Shown piece by piece: positions 32,511 to 43,734 of a DNA stretch of 64,000 nucleotides. Under the pieces are notes generated by a model. It searched no databases. It had not been told where the DNA came from and was given only the letters and a program-made list of their open reading frames with translations. The stretch lies in assembly GCA_029378245.1 (NCBI GenBank), contig JARKIF010000020.1, positions 868,001-932,000 of the forward strand, given 5' to 3'. Position numbers and translations under genes: made by a program. Every line of letters begins with the position of its first letter. Position 1 is the first letter of the stretch. This DNA is from Roridomyces roridus. Its lineage: Eukaryota > Basidiomycota > Agaricomycetes > Agaricales > Mycenaceae.

Positions 32511-34833
32511 TTACTCCTGTCCAAAGAACTCCTCCGCTACAAACTCCCAAATCGCCTGCGGCTTATTGAAAAGCTCCTTGGTAAACTGATACTTCTTCGT
32601 CCCCTGCTCCCACACATACTCGAGAATCCCATCCTCCTTATCGACATACGGAATCGCATTGCGGAAGTTCATGGTGAGATCCGCCGAGACGGGGAACGGC
32701 TGGGGCGCCTTCGGGTCATCCTGCAAGCCCGCAAGCTGGAGCTCCCCGAGTACGGAGCTGAAATCCGTCACCTCGGATCCCTTGACACCGCCGTCGAATT
32801 GACTCGTCTTGGCGGTGGGCGTGCCCCCAAAGACCGCACTGCGGACGCCGTGTTTCTGGAAGAGGTACGAGGAGAAAACGGAGCACGTCGAAGCGCAGAT
32901 GCTGTTCGCGACGAAGACGTAGTCGATCCCCTCGAACGCCGGGGAGGTAAAGTTGGTGATGTCCGAGACGGAGCCGAAGTCGTCGAAGAAGTGTTGTGAG
33001 TATGCGTCGGCGACGCCGTTGACCTTTTGTGCGACGGGAGGGTCCATGAATTGGCTGTTGTTCGTCAAGAGGTTGTATTCGAGCTACTCGTCATTCAGAA
33101 GTCACGCAAAGGGAAAAAAGAAGTGAGGACGAACGTCACGGTAGAACCCATAATAATACTCGCTGTTAAAATCCTGCGTCTCCGCCGCATTCACACTCTC
33201 TCGGCGCGTGATGTCCGTATCGCGGAACACGGCAGGGAAGCCGGGATACAAATCCTTCGGGAACAAGCTCCACAGCGCAACAGCCCCCGCAAAGATATAC
33301 CCACCCCGATTGCCCGAGTTGTCAATCAAGACGTGCTTGACGCCAGCAGCCTTGAGCTGAGTGAGCCCGTCGTAGAGGACGGATGAGATGCCGTTGATGT
33401 ACGTATTGAAATCCGTCCCGTCCGAGGGCTCGAACTGCTCAAAGTACATGACCCCGACTTTGGGGTGCTCGGCGAGCTGGAAGAGGTCGAGCGTGGTAAC
33501 GTGCCCGAAGGAGGTCACTGCGCCGGCGTTGAGTTAGTTTGAATGACGTGCAGTGAGAGAGAAAGAGCACGCACGGTTGGGCTGGACGTAGTTAGTCGCC
33601 GCGCTCGCCAACCTAGCCTGCCCCACGGAGCTCTCGCGCACAGGCTTCTGGTTCTCAGGACGAACTACGCCCTTCTGACGCGTTACGTGGGCCGGAATAC
33701 GGTCACCCCTCCGTTCAGCACGCTTGCTCGACGGCGAGGCGCTCGCCGGCAAACACGTCTCGGCGATGAAAGACTCGGTGGTGTTGCCCGAGCCGACAAA
33801 CGTTGCCGCCCACGGGATCGTCAACGTTTTCAGACCGGTGGTGGTCTGCAAGACGACGCGCACCGAGTCAGCGCCGGGGTAGAACGCGCGCTGGCCGAAG
33901 CGACCGACTTCCTGTGTAAAGTCACCCGAGGTGGTATCTTGTCGTAGTGAGCGTCGAGGAAGAATGGAGGACTCAAGGGGACGTACCAGCAGAGTAACGC
34001 GACATGAGACGCATATAGCGAGGATTGACGGTCTCGTAGGCGCCAACGAGCCCATTGTAGATGCTCGACTCGGTAGCGAGCTTGGTCAGATATGTACCCG
34101 CCTCAACGCCGTTGATGGACAAAATACGCGCGCCGTCGTACGGGCGAACCTTGACGCCGATAGACTCAAAGTACGCTTCGATCCCGGAGCGACCTTGGTT
34201 GGGGAAATCGTAGTTGACAAGGAACGTGGGGTATGCGACGGGGGATGTGGGGCTCGAAGCTAGGGTGGCGATGGAAAAAGGAAGGTTCCAAGAGAACGAC
34301 TCGGTGCAGTCTGCGGCGTAGAGAGAGTGGCCATCGGCTTCGCGGTTCCATGCGTCGGTGACCTAGAAGAGGGTGAGCTCTACACGCATACGATAAAACC
34401 CTGACGCACGGCCATATTAAAGTCCCAGTCCGTCTTGTACCCGGATCCAGCCGTCTTCTTTTGCACAGCTACGAGCGCGGTGAGGAGTAGCCCAAGAGAG
34501 ATTTGCAGTACGCACCGGAGAGCAAGGAGGCGATATTAACATCGTGCGGGATCTCGGGATTGGGTGAGTGGATGAACCAGGTTTCCAACGAGTACCATGG
34601 CAGCGCCTTGATGTTCGAGTCGATGACGGACAAGCTGCGGTTCTTGTCGAAGGGGACATTGAGCTCGCAGGCGTGGGCGACCTTACTGGACACCCATTCC
34701 GAGGCTGTCGCGACGGTGCAAGGGTCAGCGGTCCTTGAATCCGGTCAGAATCATTCAAAGGGGATCGAAGAGCATACGTTTTCCCGTGGACCAGGACGCT
34801 GGCAGCGGCGACGACGAGGAGTGCCGAGTGCAT
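32511..34833 (-). CDS. Secreted S41-type (CPAF/ustP-like) serine peptidase family protein
   Basis: The start at 34833 gives a signal peptide (MHSALLVVAAASVLVHG). The upstream ATG at 34848 only adds five residues. Exon 1 ends at 34778; further exons read CTVATASEWVSSKVAHACEL, then ALPWYSLETWFIHSPNPEI, then KKTAGSGYKTDWDFNMAV, then VTDAWNREADGHSLYAADC. The PDZ-like part has VRPYDGARILSINGVEAGTY. The C-terminal peptidase region contains GVKHVLIDNSGNRGGYI and YVFVANSICASTCSVFSSYL, where the serine after ICA or TC is the likely nucleophile by analogy with S41. The last exon ends FVAEEFFGQE. At least five short introns are needed. I am confident of the family style but not of activity, because the catalytic Lys/Glu partners are not pinned down. 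Confidence 0.8.
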
Positions 34834-35639
34834 GGTGGGGAGTGGCACGACAGTGAGCTTCGTGGGCGATCCATGTTTTATCCAGCGGTGCTACATAGAA
34901 GCTTGCGATAAGGCGCGTGCTTGCTCGCGTGCTTATGCTGGCAACCGGGCAATGCCAAGCGAATCTGTCGCATACAGCTGACACTGTTTCACGGCATTTC
35001 AATTGTCCAGTAAGCGGTCTGTGCTGCTAGTATTTCGTTGTGCCGATGAGCCGGATATTATGGACGATGCATCGCAGACGGTATTTTGGATGAGGAAGCG
35101 ATGAAATGGGGAAACGCGGCGGATGATCTGGACCACGCGGCGTGTCAAATAGCCTTGAGGAGCCTGTGAAGCACCGTGAAGGTCGGCTGGCTGCTCCTGA
35201 AGCCCCGCGGAGTGAGGATGGAAAACGTCTAGAGCAGCACGATGGCACCGGGTAAAAGGACCACGAGTCATGAAGCCAAGATCTGCACGAATTGACAGGG
35301 CCGCGTGTGCGTCAAAGAGTCAAAGGTGTGGTCCTGTGTGGTCTCTTCACGTGGAGGCTTCCAAGCTGGATGGGTGCGGAGAGGCAGTCGTGGTCATTCA
35401 GTGGAGACTGTGGAGGGCATGACATCGCGGATCACTGAGCTGCCGGATCACTCCCGACTTCCCCTTTGAGAACGGGACTCTTCGGACTCTTCGGACTTCG
35501 GACTTCGGGCGAACTCAAGTTGAATTTCGCCTCGTAGACTTGGCTCTCAACATACATCCTAAGTAGCTGTCCATGTAAAAATTTTATAGCGCCAAAGACA
35601 CAGTAACTCCATCGCCAGCGCCAGGCCACACAGCTCCCC
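34834..35639. other. Intergenic region, no gene recognised
   Basis: No ORF with a domain. It separates the minus-strand peptidase gene from the end of the RTA1 gene. At 35467-35505 a short direct repeat of GGACTCTTCGGACTTC-like words occurs. Confidence 0.4.
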
Positions 35640-37017
35640 TCAAACATGCGTCATCGAAATCGCCTTATCCCTCGGATGCGAGTGGAAGAATCGCGGCGGC
35701 CAAATTACACAATAAAAGCTCATGACGATCCACAGCGGCAGCGAATCAAGGGTGTAAAAGTAGACTTCGTGCGTGGCGACCCTCCCGTTATATCTAGACG
35801 CGTTTGCTCAATGTTCGTGTTAGGTGGCGTACAGGAAGAAGACTCACCCTCCAGCGAACTCGACAATACGGAACGCAGATCGAATCTATGAATCGTCCAA
35901 ATGAGCAGGGAGATCAAGAAGAGAGAGAAATGCCACGCACCAGAATGCCGATACAAGTCAAACACATGGTGCAGTACAAGACCCGCCAGTCCGCGCCACC
36001 GATAAAGGACTTTCCCATGGAAGTTGTTTTCCAGACCTCAGGGAATTGAGACCGGCTGTCCGATCGATGCTGAGTGAGCTTTTGGCGTAAAGTCAGGAGA
36101 CAGACGACTTACATTCGGAGCCCAAAGATTAAGAGCGTAAGCACAAACAAGCCGAACGACGCGAGCTGCAGACTGAGTCCGGTAATCACGACCTAGCCGC
36201 CCTCGTCAGTCCCTCCTCAAGCATGTATGTATATTGAAACATACCTTGGTTCCGATATTAGCCGTGCTGGGATTATTCGAGGCCGTCAAGCCGCCGCCGC
36301 CACCCTGCAACAGGAACGTTGCGACGTCGCTCCAGACGAATATACGGACGATGCGCGAGGGGCGGATGAACATGACCTTTTCGACGACCGCGTCGTCGAA
36401 CGTCGAGGCTAGGTGTGCGAGGAGGACGTAGTCTGTTGCGAGGAAAGCGCATGCTGTGGCGCATCAAGTAAGTGTCAATGCAAAGAAGGGATGAACGAGA
36501 CGCACGCGAGAGGAGGATACACTAATTTTCGTTGAGTGCAAGGGGCGGGAGGAAGGGTAAAGGGACGGACCAGATCCATGATCATGTAGACTCCCAGAGA
36601 ATGTGGTTGCGCGTGGACGCCAATTCGGAGAGCGAACCCGAGGGCCATGGCTTCGGGGGTCTATGGGCCGAGCATCAGTGAACAGGAAATGACACGCACC
36701 AGTCATGCCAAGGGTGAGAGTGAGCATGTAGCGTTGCCGCCCGTATCTAAACCAGTCTATGAGGCGTGAGTCTCGGCCGGGACGAGACAGTGTGGGACGC
36801 ACGTATCCAAAGGACGATTGAGGATAAAAGGTACAACGCAAGTGCGATACCCGTGGGCGTATTAGAGGGTATGTATCCGGCGCTGCAATGCAGATAAGGC
36901 TTCAGGTACAACACACGACGACGAGACGCACATAGGCCTGGAGTCATCCGCTCGGGCGGATGCGAAGAAAAGGGAGAGGAAGAGAATGGCGCGGGACAGG
37001 TGGTGGTTGCCTGGCAT
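35640..37017 (-). CDS. RTA1-like seven-helix membrane protein
   Basis: The start at 37017 (MPGNHHLSRAILFLSLFFAS) gives a signal peptide. Exons then read AGYIPSNTPTGIALALYLLS, WFRYGRQRYMLTLTLGM, AMALGFALRIGVHAQPH, the family block RIVRIFVWSDVATFLLQ followed by GGGGGLTASNN and GTKVVITGLSLQLASFGLFV, then a last exon with HEVYFYTLDSLPLWIVMSFY, CVIWPPRFFHSHPRDKAI and TGA at 35640-35642. The QxGGGG-AS..N motif is diagnostic of RTA1/RSB1 proteins, fungal plasma-membrane proteins linked to lipid-toxin or sphingoid-base export and drug tolerance. About seven short introns are required. The glycine run is longer than usual. Function is by family only. Confidence 0.88.
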
Positions 37018-37400
37018 TGTTGGGTGGTAAAAGGTGACACGCCTTGAGGACGCTTTAGCACTGATACTTAAAGCGGAAAAAGACCTCGCGGATTTCACCT
37101 GCGCAGTCGCATCAACATGATCGTGTTATGTCATTACGGCAGGGATACTGCCCCCACAGCAGATCATCAAGTCATGCGCGTTTGCCGCCTCTTGTTTTTT
37201 CTAAAAAGCAGGTGAGTGAGCAATGCTTCTCTTAACTCTCAGATTAATAATTTTCCTAACAAGGCTGCCGAGCTCGGGTCATTTCCTTGAGATCGTCCAA
37301 TCTTGATTCAATCTGCCACCGAAAGTCAATTCCGGTTGCCCATCACGACGCCGGCTTCGCATGTCTTCAAATCGAATCAAAGTTGAATAATATTCGCGAT
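37018..37400. other. Promoter-side intergenic region of the RTA1 gene
   Basis: No coding signal. AT-richer than the genes around it. Confidence 0.4.
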
Positions 37401-37408
37401 TTTTTTCT

Positions 37409-38370
37409 GGAGAAAACCTGATGGTGCAAAGCAGCCCGCCCGCCCTAAATATCCCCGCAAATGCTTTGGAGCTGGTGGGAGACCCTCGTTCGAATCGAGG
37501 TAATGCTGCTGGCGATGGCGAAATGAATCGCCAGCCCGTGTTTCGCCAGGGTGGCGATACCTGGCAAAATGGGGATACGTGAAATTGAGGGGTGGCGAAA
37601 CAGTGAACCGTATTCGACCTTGTAGTTCCAAATATGTGAATTTCGGGTATTTTGCACATCGGCACGTCTCTGATCAAGGACCGGCATGATTGATGATCAG
37701 TGATGAACACGATTTGATCGATTTGAATGTGAATATGGACACTGGGCATCCCACGAAAGTCGAAATACATGAATGATAGCGAGAGAGACGTTGGGCGAGC
37801 AGCCGGGAGTTGAGGAAAGCCACCAAATTTGATATAATGCCACGATGTCACGTGTGAATCGCCACCTGGGCAATAAACCTGGCGATATCGGCGAAACGTG
37901 GCGATATGGCGAATCGTGGCGATATGGCGAATCGTGCCGAAAAACGTTTCGCCATACGCATTAAATCGAGGTCAGGCCATGTGTGGCCGGGGTTACCTTT
38001 TTCTTTTCCTGTCCCTTGGGACACGTCTTGGTTATCGAAGGCGCTGGCGTAGTGGAGACTCCCCGATTGCAAACCATCACCCGCGAGCGCGCGGAGCGAA
38101 TTGAAATCCAGTGGAATGACAGTCTTCACCTGAGCGGAGCGCCGTCAATTCAGACTCCGACTTCAGAGTTGGACGGTGTGGCTCAACGCTTCTTCTTCAT
38201 CGGTTCATAACAGGCCTGGACTCGAGCGTAGGCTACGTTAACCGAAGATGTAGATTACACCCCATGTCACGGTGTACAAATCAACCAGACGAAGAAAAGC
38301 ACCAATGCGTGCATTTGCCGTAGCACAGGTAACGAATAGCAAGGTCAGCGGCGGAGTGTGCCAGTGTAGG
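37409..38370 (+). repeat. SINE-like repeat family A, copy 3, split by a MITE
   Basis: The left part (37409-37500) ends in the B-box-like CCTCGTTCGAATCGAGG. The right part (37964-38370) resumes with AATCGAGGTCAGGCCATGTG. Together they align with copy 1 across the junction and with copy 2 to the end (CATTTGCCGTAGCACAGGTA). The interruption is the MITE at 37501-37963. Confidence 0.8.
37493..37971. mobile_element. hAT-type MITE 4 nested in a SINE copy, 8-bp target duplication
   Basis: The element spans 37501-37963 (463 bp). Ends are TAATGCTGCTGGCGATGGCG and, inverted, TAATGCGTATGGCGAAACG. AATCGAGG is present at 37493-37500 and 37964-37971. The uninterrupted SINE copy at 28335-28560 shows a single AATCGAGG at this point, which proves the duplication. 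Subterminal regions repeat GGCGATA and GGCGAAT words. Not coding. Confidence 0.93.
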
Positions 38371-38416
38371 CGCTTCGCTCCCAGGGGTACTTTATCTCGT
38401 TCACGGATGTTTGAAT

Positions 38417-41000
38417 TACAACACGTATCTGAAGTCCCGATTCTGCCGATCCGTGAGATCCAAGAATTCCTATGCGTTCACGCAGCATCAGCCTCCCATT
38501 CACTCCGCGTACGTCTCACTCACCTTGACAACCCTAACCTTCTCGACCCTGCCATCCGCGGCAATTCGATCCACACAAACATGTTCGTACTTGGTATCCT
38601 CAGACGGCGCGGCATCTCGACGCTTATTCTCCCTTGCGAGGTACCACCGGATGGTGAGGATGAGGCTCATACCGACGACGAAGGACATGAGGGCGACGCC
38701 CCAGGGAACTCTATTGCGCGGTTTGTATTGGTCCTGCCGAGCTGGCCTTTAGGGATGCGTTGGACCTGGGGAAGGTGGACGTACCTTCCACATGATAGGT
38801 CCAAGGGCGTTGCCGACGCACTACACAAATTCATTTCGTTGACGGATGAATAAGCGGTGTAGACTCACGTAGGCGATGAAAATGATAGTGTTGGTGCAGA
38901 TTCTCTTCGTGTGACCTGCCGTCGTGGTTTGAGCCCAGGCGAGGACGATGGCTGCATGGATGAATGGATTCAGAGCAATTTACTTGAGAAATCAATAAAC
39001 GCACTGTACGCCGTGGTTCCCAGCCCTGTAACACCGTCATGTGAACGCACGGCCGCATCAATTCACAAGGAAAACTCACCAGAAACCCAAAGCGAGAATA
39101 ACAACCCAATTTTATTACTCCACGGCAAACACATCACAAGTAACGCGCCCAGTATATCCGGGATCTTCCAACAAAACGCCGTCAACGCGCGTTGGCCCGA
39201 CCATTTCGCGACATTGACGCCGAGGGCTATGGTTAGGATGGAGATGACCCCGTCAACGCAAGTGAGGAGGGTCGTTTGGAGGGTGGTGAAGCCGAAGGAG
39301 TTGACGATGAGGGGTTTTTGATTGCTTGATGGATAGATTCGTATGAGCTGTGAATTTGAAACAGGAAGGAGACGCACGAAAGACTGTTTGGGATGTTGGT
39401 GAACGCCACGAAGAGTGCGAACATCCATGTCTTGGGGTCGGTTAAGGTTTCGATCATCCTACAAGGAAGAGGGTCATCAGTGCCACAGAGTTCAAAGGAT
39501 CGAACGTACTGCTCTCTCTTGAAATGTTTATTCTCCACACCCGTCTGATTGCCCTTGAGCCTCAACACCGCTATCTGACGCTCCTCGGGCGTGAGGAACC
39601 ACGCCGTCGTCGGGCTATCTGGGAAGTACAGCCTACGATTCACTTGATTTGAAGAGTTGTGATCGCACGCGAGCTTTGTGAACGTACCAGAAGCACACGG
39701 CGATAACAAAAGTCATTAATCCTGTTATGATCATGAGCCATTGCCAGCCCTCGAGTGGGCCGGAGTGGATGTGGGCAACGCCGAAGGAGATGAATCCCGA
39801 GATGATCTGAGCTGTTTGGTGGTTAGTTAATTTTGCAGACTAGTACAACTAGAGTGCACACCGAATCCATTCATGAAGGCTGAGTAGAAAGCTGAGAACG
39901 AATGGATTTGGGAGAGAGGAAAGTACGTACACCAATATCCAACCCGAACACCTTGCTCCCGGCGCGTGTAAAACATCATCGTCACGATCAAGAAACTGTA
40001 AAAAGAAGTTGAGCATCGGAACCGTCGACGTATGCCCCCAGTTACCCTGAGGTAGTCACCCTGCTGGCATTAGTTCCCACCGGCGTGAAATAAAACGAAC
40101 ACTCACCCCTCGCAAGCTCCAAGCAGGAATCGCAAGACCATGAGTCCAGTAAAATCCTTGGCAGCGGCGTGGCAGCAAATGAGAATCGCCCAGATGAATA
40201 CATTGAACCTGTCGGCCTGTCCATGATTTATTTCATTCAAAAGACGGGAGACCCACGCGATCCACTTGGCCACCGGGAACCGCTGGAGCGCTAGGTTTTG
40301 TGGGAATTGGAAGACGAGGTAGGCGATGTAGAAGATGGTTGAGAGCCTGCCGTGCGGGATGCTTCGATCAATATGTCTGTGGGGTCTAGGGAGAGGCATA
40401 CCAGTTATATCTTCCTCGCGCCCATGAGATGAAATTCAGCCCGTGTTTCGACGAGTACTTACTCGTCCGTAGTCAGATGCGCGGATGTCCTGAATAATGA
40501 TAAGCAAGTGCAACGAGTGGGGGGCAGAGTCGTTACTTGATGCCGAGAACGGCCGAGTTGCCGAGGGTTGTTTTATCTGAGGCAAGTTCAACGACATCAC
40601 AAGGAGTGGGAGACTGTACGTACCCATGAACTGAACCCTACCGCACGCCATGAGCCAATAAGCATCAAGTCGCTGCACAGCCTGCACCAGAACCCACCAA
40701 TACAAAACTTATAGCGGACGGATCAATGAACAAGCCCGCAAAAATTGCCATTGGTCGGCTTACCACACATCAACGGCAAGATATGCCGATCGATCTTCTT
40801 CCTGTGAAGAACGAGTTAGTTCCGAAACAAAGCCTAGAAGCAACAGCTCACCGCACTCGCAGCGCCTCCGCCGGGTCGAGCTCGGCGTCCCCAGAGACCA
40901 GTAGGGCGCCAGTGTCGACAACTTCGACAGAGACCTCGAGCTCCACATTCCCCTTCTTCTCGTCCGACGAGTGTTTGTCGTCGATGCTGGAGCTGCTCAT
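38417..41000 (-). CDS. MFS permease, allantoate/anion:cation symporter (Dal5) type
   Basis: Many short exons. The start at 41000 (MSSSSIDDKHSSDEKKGNVE) gives a hydrophilic N-terminus, then KKIDRHILPLMC and VQFM|DKTTLGNSAVLGIK, the Dal5-family helix 1-2 signature. Later blocks are IAYLVFQFPQNLALQRFPVA, FNVFIWAILICCHAAAKDF with TGLMVLRFLLGACEG, RLYFPDSPTTAWFLTPEE, LKGNQTGVENKHFK, IVNSFGFTTLQTTLLTCVDG, and the C-terminal tail EFLDLTDRQNRDFRYVL ending at TAA 38417-38419. The order and spacing match a 12-helix transporter of about 500 residues. Family members import allantoate, nicotinate, vitamins or sulphonates with protons. The substrate cannot be predicted. No breaks were noticed, although I did not place every splice site. 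Confidence 0.88.
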
Positions 41001-41723
41001 GGTGGGTGGAGGGAGGAAGGAAGGAGAAACCGAAAGGGCAAGTGAGCACCGCGGGGTTTATATACTGGCTCCGATTACGTTCTACACCCGGATAGTGGAT
41101 TGGGTTACGCTGGGTTGGAATGCGGGATTAGAACTCTATGTAGTGCGGTTCATATTATTGGTTACCTGGGCTGTTACCCTAAATCCAGTTTGAGCAAAAT
41201 CCACGAACAGACGCGCCAAGGTCCCAAGTGGATATTCAAATTCCTCAGAGGTGAGTGGGACGTCGAATCGGCTCACCACAGAGACCAATCCCAAGTTTGG
41301 CCGGGTCATGAGGTTCTTCCGGCTCCGAGAAACGTGATTCGACGGGAGGACATCTGTCCATTAATACTGGACGTGAGTGGACTTGAGAAGTCGCATTATT
41401 ACGGTAACTTCAAAGACCCACCTTATCTTATCTGCGTTCCAGCCAGGGTCCCTACATATGAACAACGAGTGCACGGAGTACGAATACGATCCGTGAATCT
41501 TGCGACGAAAACCAGAATAGCGGATCTCCAGACTTCTCGTTTCTCCTAGATTCTGCCAGTGCCATCGTGCCTACCGTCATAGGTTCAGACCTAAAGAGGC
41601 GAGCATGACATTGAGACCACTGTTATGGTTTGGGCGTGGATTCGGGCGCCACGTATAACGGCAGGCGGAGACCTCAACGCATCTATAATTGGGAGAACAT
41701 AACATCTTTACAAACGAACGCCA
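41001..41723. other. Intergenic region between two MFS genes
   Basis: No gene recognised. It holds the promoter of the Dal5-type gene and the 3' flank of the monocarboxylate-type transporter, both on the minus strand. Confidence 0.4.
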
Positions 41724-43249
41724 CTACACCTTACTGAACAAACCGGTGCTCGTCTTGAGTCTCAAAAGGGATACTAAACCCGCCGAGCCCATCGCCATCG
41801 ACCCGGCGTAAAACATGGCTGGATGGTACGCCGAAAGGGTACTCTCCGGCCCGCCATATGCATTGAGGAGGTACCCCGCAATCGGCGCGCCCTGTATCCA
41901 GATCAATAAACATACTACTTGAGCAAAAAAATTAAAGGGAAGACGCACCATAAGATACCCACCAACCCACCCAGTAACAATCATCCCCATCGCCACACTG
42001 ACCCTCGCCGCACCAAACACGGCACCCACAACCGTCGGCATCGTAGCAAAGAAACCACCATTCGCAGCGCCATTGATCACCGCGAATACGACCAGCGGCG
42101 CAAGCGTAGTCGATACGGGCCACAGCGCGAGCATGCTTATGGCGCTGAGCAGGAGGGCGAGGAATAGAACGTTCACAGGGCCAATTACATCCGAGGCAAA
42201 CCCACATCCAAGCCGGCCGAGGGCGGAGGAGAAGTTGAATGCGGCGAGGAGGGCGGCGGCGGTGCCCGCGGAGAGGCTGAGGGAGTTGGAGTATAGGGGA
42301 AGGAAGAAGGGTGGTACGAAGAGCGGGAACGTGCCGATTGCGCCAGCGAAGAAGAGGGTGATGAAGCGAGTGTCGCGGAAGAGGGACCATTCGATAAACG
42401 CCGTCGTACGAATCGTTTTACGTTCTTTGATGACCCAGGCAGCAGGCAGGCCGGCGGCGAGTGTGATTACACCGAAAATCTTGAAGGTCCATGCAGGGCC
42501 GAGAGATTCGATGAGACCGTTCATGGCGAAACTGGTGACAGCGCCGCCCAAGCCACCGCCTGCGTAGACGATTCCGTTCGCGAGGCCGCGTCGCTTGCTG
42601 AAATATTGGGCAGGGGTGATGGAGACGACCTAATGAAGGTGGTTAGGGTGGGAGATGGTGCTGAGGAAGCTTTCACGAACCATGAAACACAAACTAAGGC
42701 GTGGACGTTCAGACAACGTCAATTGCATGAAACGCACTCACCTGGTCCCAATCCCTGTGATCGCCCCACTCGTCACAAAAAGCGCGCCGACATTTTCCGT
42801 CGCAAACCCACTGAAAACCTGGCCCATCCCGAGGAAAAAGACGCCCAAAAGAGCCATCTTGCGCGCTCCCAGAAATCTGACAATCCTCGCATTTACGAGT
42901 GCGAGACCGGAGATACATGCGACAGTGGTCGAACCGACGAATGAGAGCGTGGAACTCGAAGAGAGGCCGTCCTTGACGAGCGCGGCTTGGATGATGCCCC
43001 AGCTGTAGGATGACCCAGCGAAGAGCCATGCTGCTGGGGTCTGAGAGAGAGCATGGAGGGAGATGCAAGACACGCACTGAGGACCGCACATCCAAGCACG
43101 ACGACCCATCCGTAACCTCCATCCGGGACTGAATCGGCTGGAGGGGCGAGTTGGAGTACCGCCGGTGACGATGAGGCTGAGGCTGAGGCCGTGCGGCTTT
43201 GAAGCTCTATGGCTTCCGATGAGATGGTGGTGGTCCCTGTTTGAGGCAT
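41724..43249 (-). CDS. MFS transporter, monocarboxylate (MCT/MCH) type
   Basis: I choose the ATG at 43249 (MPQTGTTTISSEAIELQS); an in-frame ATG at 43348 would add 33 residues. After a disordered N-terminus comes the family signature PDGGYGWVVVLGC at helix 1, then SYSWGIIQAALVKDGLSSSS, LALVNARIVRFLGARKMALL, TPAQYFSKRRGLANGIVYAG, and the second half IEWSLFRDTRFITLFFAGAI, FNFSSALGRLGCGFASDVIG, and a C-terminal helix ending LLRLKTSTGLFSKV. Four or so short introns interrupt it. MCT-type MFS proteins in fungi include riboflavin, pyruvate-like or secondary-metabolite carriers. The specificity is open. It is transcribed toward the Dal5-type gene in tandem. Confidence 0.88.
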
Positions 43250-43734
43250 TGTGCGGAGGTCCGAGTCTAGATCTGAGTCATGGAGGATAAAGTCCGTCGG
43301 GATATCGGACCTTTCTTCCGTGCCGTCAATTCGGATCAGTTTCGGCAATCACTTGTTTGTTTTGATGTCTCCCACCACGATCTACCGATTTCTGCATCGC
43401 ACTCATTTAGCGGCCACCAACAATGGAAACACTAAAGAATACTTGTTTCATACTGGTCTCTCTGCGGTCTAGACTCTGAGTCTCAGTTGGCGGGCGCATG
43501 ATGCAAACAAGATGTGCATCGCGTCAACATCGCGTTTCGTCTCTGGAATGCCAGCCAACACCAGTCGAATCCGGATCTACTCTATTCGCTTCGGGTCCGG
43601 ATTGCTCTGATACATGAACAATCCTCGGATCTTCTCTCAAGCTACTCTGACGTCCTTTCCTCCTCCTCGGTCCCGCGTCTTGTCTCTTGCATATATGAAG
43701 GTTTCGAATCCTTCTCGCTCGCTGTCCCACTTGC

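Noticed and set aside
41932..42390. 152-aa and 164-aa ORFs opposite or out of frame to the MCT-type transporter
   Set aside because: Shadow frames of a GC-rich coding exon; no domains.
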